Shown: piece by piece, positions 12,406 through 17,153 of the stretch
How the letters are laid out: each line of letters starts with the position of its first letter
Numbering within the stretch: position 1 is the stretch's first letter
Assembly: GCA_023411775.1 (NCBI GenBank)
Contig: JAEYOL010000162.1
Coordinates: forward strand, 1 to 17,153
Reading direction: 5' to 3'
DNA length: 17,153 bases
Origin: Bacteroidota bacterium
GTDB lineage: Bacteria; Bacteroidota; Bacteroidia; Chitinophagales; Chitinophagaceae
Made by a program: the position numbers and the translations under genes
The notes under the pieces: model-generated
The model's database searches: none
Seen by the model: the letters and a program-made list of their open reading frames with translations, nothing else
What the model was told of the DNA's origin: nothing

Positions 12406-15174
12406 CTAACGAATTAACTGGTCGAATGTTAGAGAAATAAAATACACTGCACCTACCGAAGGTGAGCCATAAGCCTGGTAGACGCGGTGATTAAGTAGAT
12501 TGTTGGCGCCAATTTTTACAATCGACTTCAGTTGCGGGACAGTGTAACTTGCAACAACATCTATTGTAGAAAACGCGTTGATCCTGCCCGGCCTGAGTTC
12601 GTTGAATGAACCGTACCAGTCATATGCATTTTGCCAGCGCCAGGCCAGGTTGAACCCAAGACGCTTTGTTATATTGCTGTTCCCAATTGTTACCGTTGTT
12701 CGCCAATCCGGTGTGTTGAATGCAGGCACATTGTTGGGATTGGCATCCTTGATATCAAAAGATGACCAGGTGGCATTGAAACCTGCGGTATAGCCTTTGT
12801 TAAACATGTAAGTAATGCCCGCTGTAGCTCCCTGGGAGGTTACCTTGTCGGAAGCATTGGTGTAAAGTTGGTATAAGGTCATGTCGCCGTTCAACAGATC
12901 AGCAGCGGCTGCCGGATTGATAGTACCATCACTACCCAAAACCGGGCTGTTAGGCTGCATAACGACCTGGTTGATGATAAAGTCGGTATAGGTGCTGAAA
13001 TAGTAATTGGCGTCAACAAATACCTTATTGTCAAATAATGCCTTATATCCAATCTCAAATGCTCTCATTAATTCAGGTTTGATATATGCGACGTCGGATT
13101 TCACCAGTTTATCCTTATGTGCCATGATTGCATCCTGCGGTGATGAGCCACTGCCCACTGCCTGACCGAATGCAGGACCAAATACTCCCATCGATGCCGC
13201 CGTTACCGAGTTCTCATACACATTCATACCCTTGCTATTGTTTGGTACGCCACCAAGGATCGTGATTGGTCCGGCATTTAGCTTAATGTACTGGTCAACC
13301 GGTGTGGGATTTCTGAATCCGGTTTGAAAGGAGGCGCGGAAATTGTGAACCTTTGCGGCTGTGTACACAGCCGAAAGCCGGGGCGTGAAGTTGCCATCAA
13401 AATTTTCATTTTTATCATAGCGGATCGAAGCAGTTAGCTTCAGCTTTTCTTCAAGTAGTTTTTTTGAGACCTGGGTAAATACGCCATATTCTTTAATTGT
13501 GATCTTTTGGTTCTTGTCGTCAAACAGTGTACCGTCGGTGAACATATTGTACTTTCTAATATTCCCACCTACAAGTACATCCACCACTTTCAACACATTG
13601 CTGAAATCATATTGCGCTTCGGTGTGAAAAAATTTGCTGTTGCTGAAAATACCAGCGCCTCCCATTCCTCTAAATTGTATGAGTCTGTCCTTTTCGCGAT
13701 TGAAGTCAGCGGAACCCGGCGCCATCCTGCCCTGATCGGCAAAGGCACGGGCCGCGGCATGGTTAGCGCCGGTCACACCGCCAATATTGCCATTGTACGC
13801 CTGCGTATATCTGTCAAACCAGACATCGTCAGCCTGCTGCGCGCTCACTACGTTGCCAGCCAGGTCGCGTACCCAAGTGCGGTTGATAAGTTGACCGAGG
13901 GCCCTGGCGTTATATGAATCATGCGAATTTTCTTCTGCGGTATAGGCACGGATAAAATAATTGCTGCCTTTTAGTTCAAACCGGTGATTTTGCATGGTGA
14001 AATTATTAAGTGAAAACCGGTTACTGCCTGTATATGCCGCAGTGCCCTTTCCAAACTTGTATTCATATATCGCTTCCAGGTTATCAGTAATGCGGTAATG
14101 AAGCGCACCGCTGAGTTTTAAACTGTATACATCATAGTTCATCAGGTAACGTTCTTCATACCCGGTGCGGGACACACGGCCAACACCTGTGATGGTTCGT
14201 GCAACCTCATCACCATAAATATTTAATGCATTTCGGCCAGGGTTATTATCACCGCGATTGGCGACAGGTGTTTGCGCATCCACATCTGTGTAGTCTGAAG
14301 CGTACCAATCCAGGCCTGTGAGATAAGCGGCATTTACTTTAAATGCAAACCGGTTGTTGAAAGCCTTGGCATAGCGCAGGGAAAGATCATACAATGCGTG
14401 CGGGTCAGCCAGTTCTTCACCGATATGATTGACTCCTACTTTAACCTGTGAGCTAAGACCCTGGTATTTAAATGGGTCCTTAGTTGTCATCCGCAATACC
14501 CCATTGAATGCAATCGGACCATAAAGTGCCGATGCCGCTCCGGGAATCAATTCTGCACTTTCCATGTCCAGGTCGGAGGCACCAAGCATATTACCAACGG
14601 AAAAATTCAAACCTGGGGTTTGATTGTCCATACCGTCTACCAGTTGCAAAAAACGTGAATTGCCTGTGTGGTTAAATCCGCGGGTATTGATCTGCGCAAA
14701 TGTGAGGCTGCTTGTTACCATTTCCACCGATTTAATATTCCTTAATCCTTCATAAAAACTCATGGCGGGTGTTTCCCGTATGGCTTTAAGATTCATCTTT
14801 TCCACGCTAACCGGAGATTGCAGTATATTTTCCTGAACACGCGAAGCGGAAATAACCACTTCGTTCATAACCCCGGTTTGTTTCTGGAGTTGAACGGATA
14901 TTTTGTTGTCTGCAGAAGCAATAGGTATTTCCTTTTGTTCGTAACCGATCACTGAAATGATCAGCGTAAAGGGAGGCTTCTGGTTAGTGGACAGCTCGAA
15001 TGCTCCTTTTGAATCCGAAACCGTCCCTGCAAGTTTACCCTTAATAGTTATAGAAGCGTTGACAAGCGGTTCTTTTGTTATTTCATCACCTACAGAGCCA
15101 CTGATCCTGGTTTGTTGAGCAAATATGATTGAGGCGTATAGATTAAGCGTGAACAGAATAAATATTTTTTTCAT
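12406..15174 (-). CDS. TonB-dependent outer-membrane receptor with carboxypeptidase-regulatory-like domain
   Basis: The 922-residue protein has a signal peptide (KKIFILFTLNLYASIIFA, cleavage expected before QQ at about residue 20). Next is a CarboxypepD_reg-like domain (about 24-108; GTVSDSKGAFELST and ISVIGYEQKEI), a plug starting at MNEVVISASRVQENILQSPV and including INTRGFN and ASALYGPIAFNGVL, and a 22-strand-type barrel to the C-terminus (VGAVYFISLTFDQLIR). No SusD-like gene is adjacent, so it is not called SusC. It imports a ligand by TonB energy; the ligand is unknown. Its ATG overlaps the stop of the upstream AhpD-like gene by four bases (ATGA), and the MFS gene follows after 23 bases. 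Confidence 0.93.
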   Translation of the reverse strand: MKKIFILFTLNLYASIIFAQQTRISGSVGDEITKEPLVNASITIKGKLAGTVSDSKGAFELSTNQKPPFTLIISVIGYEQKEIPIASADNKISVQLQKQTGVMNEVVISASRVQENILQSPVSVEKMNLKAIRETPAMSFYEGLRNIKSVEMVTSSLTFAQINTRGFNHTGNSRFLQLVDGMDNQTPGLNFSVGNMLGASDLDMESAELIPGAASALYGPIAFNGVLRMTTKDPFKYQGLSSQVKVGVNHIGEELADPHALYDLSLRYAKAFNNRFAFKVNAAYLTGLDWYASDYTDVDAQTPVANRGDNNPGRNALNIYGDEVARTITGVGRVSRTGYEERYLMNYDVYSLKLSGALHYRITDNLEAIYEYKFGKGTAAYTGSNRFSLNNFTMQNHRFELKGSNYFIRAYTAEENSHDSYNARALGQLINRTWVRDLAGNVVSAQQADDVWFDRYTQAYNGNIGGVTGANHAAARAFADQGRMAPGSADFNREKDRLIQFRGMGGAGIFSNSKFFHTEAQYDFSNVLKVVDVLVGGNIRKYNMFTDGTLFDDKNQKITIKEYGVFTQVSKKLLEEKLKLTASIRYDKNENFDGNFTPRLSAVYTAAKVHNFRASFQTGFRNPTPVDQYIKLNAGPITILGGVPNNSKGMNVYENSVTAASMGVFGPAFGQAVGSGSSPQDAIMAHKDKLVKSDVAYIKPELMRAFEIGYKALFDNKVFVDANYYFSTYTDFIINQVVMQPNSPVLGSDGTINPAAAADLLNGDMTLYQLYTNASDKVTSQGATAGITYMFNKGYTAGFNATWSSFDIKDANPNNVPAFNTPDWRTTVTIGNSNITKRLGFNLAWRWQNAYDWYGSFNELRPGRINAFSTIDVVASYTVPQLKSIVKIGANNLLNHRVYQAYGSPSVGAVYFISLTFDQLIR

Positions 15175-15758
15175 TTTTCCTGGTTGTTCGTTGAAGAATT
15201 ATTTTTTAAGTGATCATACCCCTGTGGCAGGCGGGTATAACCGTGATTAACCAGACGTTCTGCCAACGACTGGAAATATTCGGGCTTTTCGGGCATGGCT
15301 GTAGCAAGACCGTCTACATAACGATTGTACAGGCAGAAGAGCGCGGCGATCAAAACCGTATCATGTATTTCCAGGTCGGTGGCGCCGGCGTTTTTTGCGT
15401 TATTAATTACATCGGCGGTTACGTACTTGCCACTTTGTTGTACCAATGATGCTATAACCAGCAGGGATTTCATTTTCTCGCTGATTTGCGCCGTGTTGAT
15501 GTTCTGCTTTATTTCATCAGTTGTATTTTTTTCTCCCAGTAAAAGATCGGCAGCCGCTGTATGTGCAGTGGTGCAGAATTTGCATTGATTCCGATGGGAG
15601 ACGATAGTTGCGATGAGTTCCCGTTCGGCTTCTGATAAACTGGAGGGACCCCTGAGCAGAAGTTGTGTAAGGTTACGTATTGGCGCGGCACAGTCTTTCC
15701 TGTACTCGAGCAAGCCGGTAATACCCGGAAGATGCTCTTCCAATGGAATGTATGGCAT
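15171..15758 (-). CDS. AhpD/carboxymuconolactone-decarboxylase-family protein (peroxidase-related), first gene of the operon
   Basis: The start at 15758 gives 195 residues beginning MPYIPLEEHLPGITGLLEYR, which aligns with the start of the two downstream copies; an upstream in-frame ATG 15 codons earlier would add an unrelated hydrophobic leader and was rejected. It has the redox motif NQCKFCTTAHTAAA and LEIHDTVLIAALFCLYNRYV near the C-terminus, then a longer polar tail (DHLKNNSSTNNQE). It is coupled by ATGA to the TonB receptor gene, an unusual direct pairing of a cytoplasmic-type redox enzyme with an outer-membrane receptor. Function as hydroperoxide reductase or decarboxylase is inferred from the motif. 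Confidence 0.87.
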   Translation of the reverse strand: MPYIPLEEHLPGITGLLEYRKDCAAPIRNLTQLLLRGPSSLSEAERELIATIVSHRNQCKFCTTAHTAAADLLLGEKNTTDEIKQNINTAQISEKMKSLLVIASLVQQSGKYVTADVINNAKNAGATDLEIHDTVLIAALFCLYNRYVDGLATAMPEKPEYFQSLAERLVNHGYTRLPQGYDHLKNNSSTNNQEK

Positions 15759-15808
15759 AAGAATTAACTTATAAAGGATGTGAAGTATGATCATGCCTGC
15801 CACCGGAA

Positions 15809-15825
15809 CACGAACACGCGTCGTG
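15809..15825. repeat. Short inverted repeat upstream of the CMD/TonB operon
   Basis: CACGA and TCGTG flank a 7-base centre that includes ACGCG. It lies about 50 bases before the first operon gene, where an operator could be. The arms are only five bases long, so chance is possible. Confidence 0.25.
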
Positions 15826-15878
15826 ATACTGTCAGGTATACAGGGTCTGGCACTAAAGCATGAAGTTTAAGCCGTTGC

Positions 15879-16442
15879 TTAAAGAAGTGACGAGTCGGGA
15901 GGATGTACCCAGGTAGGGTGAAATATATCCTGGAGATTGCAATGCAGCTCCGCATTTTGAAGGGAAGCTTCTATATTTAATTCTGCCAGGTGGTAACTAA
16001 GGTCACGATCATCATATTCACTCCAGAAATTCTTGGCCAGTTGAGTGGAACTATGATTTTGCTTTTCACCCTGGTTTCCATCAAGGCCATTAGTTAATTT
16101 GAAATATTCCTGGCTGGCAGTTTTTAGTTTTTCCTTATCGTTGTTGGGAATGCATTTAAGTACGAGGTAACCATTTTCAACTTTACGTTTGACATAGGTA
16201 TAATGCCTGCCGCCAATTTCCATTTCGCCGTAATGTCTTTCAAACCTGGTTGTCTCACGTTGATATGGATTATTCAGTGGGATTCTTAATTCGAGAAGCT
16301 GTTCATCTTTATATTCCTTCTTATCAATTCTTGCTTCAAGTTGCCGGTCTGCATGGTAGGAGAGTATAGATACAACCAGACGATAGCCATACCAGTTGAA
16401 GGCAAGAAGGAGAATAAGAAATATGGCAGCAAGTTTTTTCAA
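15879..16442 (-). CDS. Hypothetical membrane-anchored or secreted protein with TTG start
   Basis: The 187-residue protein begins with a hydrophobic helix (LAAIFLILLLAFNWYGYRLVV, about residues 4-24), a signal anchor or signal peptide. A polar domain follows (DEQLLELRIPLNNPY, then ERHYGEMEIGGRHYTYVKRK and LVLKCIPN), with a low-complexity stretch (NGLDGNQGEKQNHSS) after residue 118. No family function was recognised. The only workable start in frame is TTG at 16442, directly before KKLAAIF; the frame is closed 10 codons upstream and the next ATG is well inside the protein. It lies 120 bases upstream of the CMD/TonB operon on the same strand and may be co-transcribed, perhaps as a periplasmic partner of the receptor. 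Confidence 0.7.
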   Translation of the reverse strand: MKKLAAIFLILLLAFNWYGYRLVVSILSYHADRQLEARIDKKEYKDEQLLELRIPLNNPYQRETTRFERHYGEMEIGGRHYTYVKRKVENGYLVLKCIPNNDKEKLKTASQEYFKLTNGLDGNQGEKQNHSSTQLAKNFWSEYDDRDLSYHLAELNIEASLQNAELHCNLQDIFHPTWVHPPDSSLL

Positions 16443-16855
16443 AAGCAGTTTTGATTTTCCAATTTAAGACAAATTTGGAATTCCGGGGTTTTTTTACAGG
16501 ACAAGCTTTCCGGAGCAGCAGCCAGTGCAAATGAATATTCCAGGTCCGGTTTACGGCATATTCAGTCCTGCCTCTGCTTATCCTCTCGCTTGTCATAGAA
16601 CACTTCATCGCATCAAAAGCCCGAATCAGGAATTCCTCGCCAAAATAAGGGTATGCCTATCGAAGCCTTTTTCTGATTGTTCCATCAGATCATTGGTTAT
16701 GGTTCCCTTGGTCAGTATCCATAATTCCTCTTTTAAATTTTCAATTTCTGTATAATGAAGTATTCAACAATGATCTTCCAGGCGGTCTTTTTACTTTTTT
16801 TCGCAGTGGGTCCTGTTTAAGGTTTTCCAGATGCTTTGATAGTGAATTTATCAGT
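16443..16855. other. 413-base stretch without a confident gene
   Basis: It lies between two minus-strand hypothetical genes. The minus strand at 16626-16763 is open and protein-like (YTEIENLKEELWILTKGTIT, then DLMEQSEKGFDRHTLILARN and a stop), but it has no start codon at its beginning. A second open piece in another frame (about 16741-16855, containing LSKHLENLKQD) precedes it. The two may be pieces of a decayed gene, possibly a former extension of the gene ending at 16856. No RNA gene or terminator was seen. Confidence 0.5.
16626..16763 (-). pseudogene. Possible remnant of a coding sequence
   Basis: A 45-codon minus-strand frame bounded by TGA codons on both sides has plausible amphipathic composition (EIENLKEELWIL, DLMEQSEKGFDRHTLILAR). 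The only ATG comes at about residue 26, and no domain was recognised. It could be a frameshifted end of an old gene or a chance frame. Confidence 0.25.
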
Positions 16856-17152
16856 TTATATTTTAAAGTTATCGTTTCTCATTTTGAGAAACAGTACATA
16901 ATTGGCTTTTAGTAAATCAAGAAGGAGCTCATAGTAATGAAAGCAATTGGCGCGCTTCACTTCGCTCCAATCATTGATATCTTCATTACTTAATGTTAGC
17001 CGGAGCATTTGCCAAAGCTGTTCATGTGAGCTGGCCAGGTTATAGGTGTCGAAGAATTGATAGATTGCTTTTTGTGGATTTTCTACTGATTCCCTGGAGA
17101 GGTACCAAAGTTCTTCGGCGGATGGCCTGTTTACGAATTGAGAGTACAACAT
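16856..17152 (-). CDS. Hypothetical helical protein at the window edge
   Basis: The 98-residue frame starts at an ATG two bases from the window end (MLYSQFVNRPSAEELWYLSR) and ends in FLKMRNDNFKI. It is rich in helix-forming and aromatic residues (EQLWQMLRLTLSNEDINDWS, CFHYYELLLDLLKANYVLF), with no signal peptide or membrane segment. The FVNRPSAEELW opening reads like a natural N-terminus, so the gene may be complete, but upstream sequence is not available. No function was recognised. Frames open on the same strand just downstream suggest it could once have been longer. Confidence 0.55.
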   Translation of the reverse strand: MLYSQFVNRPSAEELWYLSRESVENPQKAIYQFFDTYNLASSHEQLWQMLRLTLSNEDINDWSEVKRANCFHYYELLLDLLKANYVLFLKMRNDNFKI

Positions 17153-17153
17153 A

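Noticed and set aside
13507..13917. 136-codon plus-strand frame
   Set aside because: It is a shadow inside the TonB receptor gene, in antisense; the receptor frame is continuous and has all expected domains.
12406..15174. Calling the TonB receptor SusC
   Set aside because: No SusD-like lipoprotein gene or glycan-degrading enzymes are adjacent, and the neighbours are MFS and AhpD-like proteins.

Overview
The window looks like chromosomal DNA of a Bacteroidota member, most likely Chitinophagales/Chitinophagaceae. The grounds are a TonB-dependent receptor with an N-terminal carboxypeptidase-regulatory-like domain, weak or absent Shine-Dalgarno sites, possible -7 boxes of the TAnnTTTG type, moderate GC, and families common there (DUF1343/NamZ, DoxX-like, split HipA). 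The taxonomic call is inference; there is no rRNA or other marker gene.

Left part (1-7200, + strand, accessory in character). Two complete or near-complete tripartite HipBST-type toxin-antitoxin operons lie within 5 kb. The first (1-1524) is cut by the window edge: the end of an XRE regulator (HipB), a short HipS protein equal to the HipA N-terminal subdomain, and a separate HipT kinase. The second (3226-5075) is whole. It is preceded by four palindromic operators of the form TACCC-N4-GGGTA spaced 40, 40 and 41 bp, and its genes are chained by 4-bp ATGA overlaps, possibly including a fourth 40-codon ORF after hipT. Between the operons are an LLM flavin-dependent oxidoreductase and a decayed copy of the PD-(D/E)XK nuclease gene found intact at 6687-7199. 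After the second operon come an HNH nuclease with a PUA/EVE-like N-terminal half, a small membrane protein and the intact nuclease. Together this reads as a small defence/stress island.

Middle part (7221-9900). A bidirectional terminator closes the island. Then come a NamZ/DUF1343 exo-beta-N-acetylmuramidase (- strand), a RibD/dihydrofolate-reductase-like protein (+ strand) and a DoxX-like membrane protein (- strand). Upstream of the last is a pair of TTGCGTCA direct repeats 21 bp apart.

Right part (10014-17152, - strand). A tight operon runs from 15758 to 10014: AhpD/CMD-like protein, TonB-dependent receptor, MFS transporter, then two more AhpD/CMD-like proteins. All three CMD proteins keep the CxxC-x3-H redox motif. 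The layout suggests outer-membrane uptake plus inner-membrane transport of one compound, with peroxidase- or decarboxylase-like enzymes acting on it or protecting against it; the substrate is unknown. Upstream are a membrane-anchored hypothetical protein with a TTG start, a gene-free stretch holding a possible coding remnant, and a helical hypothetical protein at the window edge.
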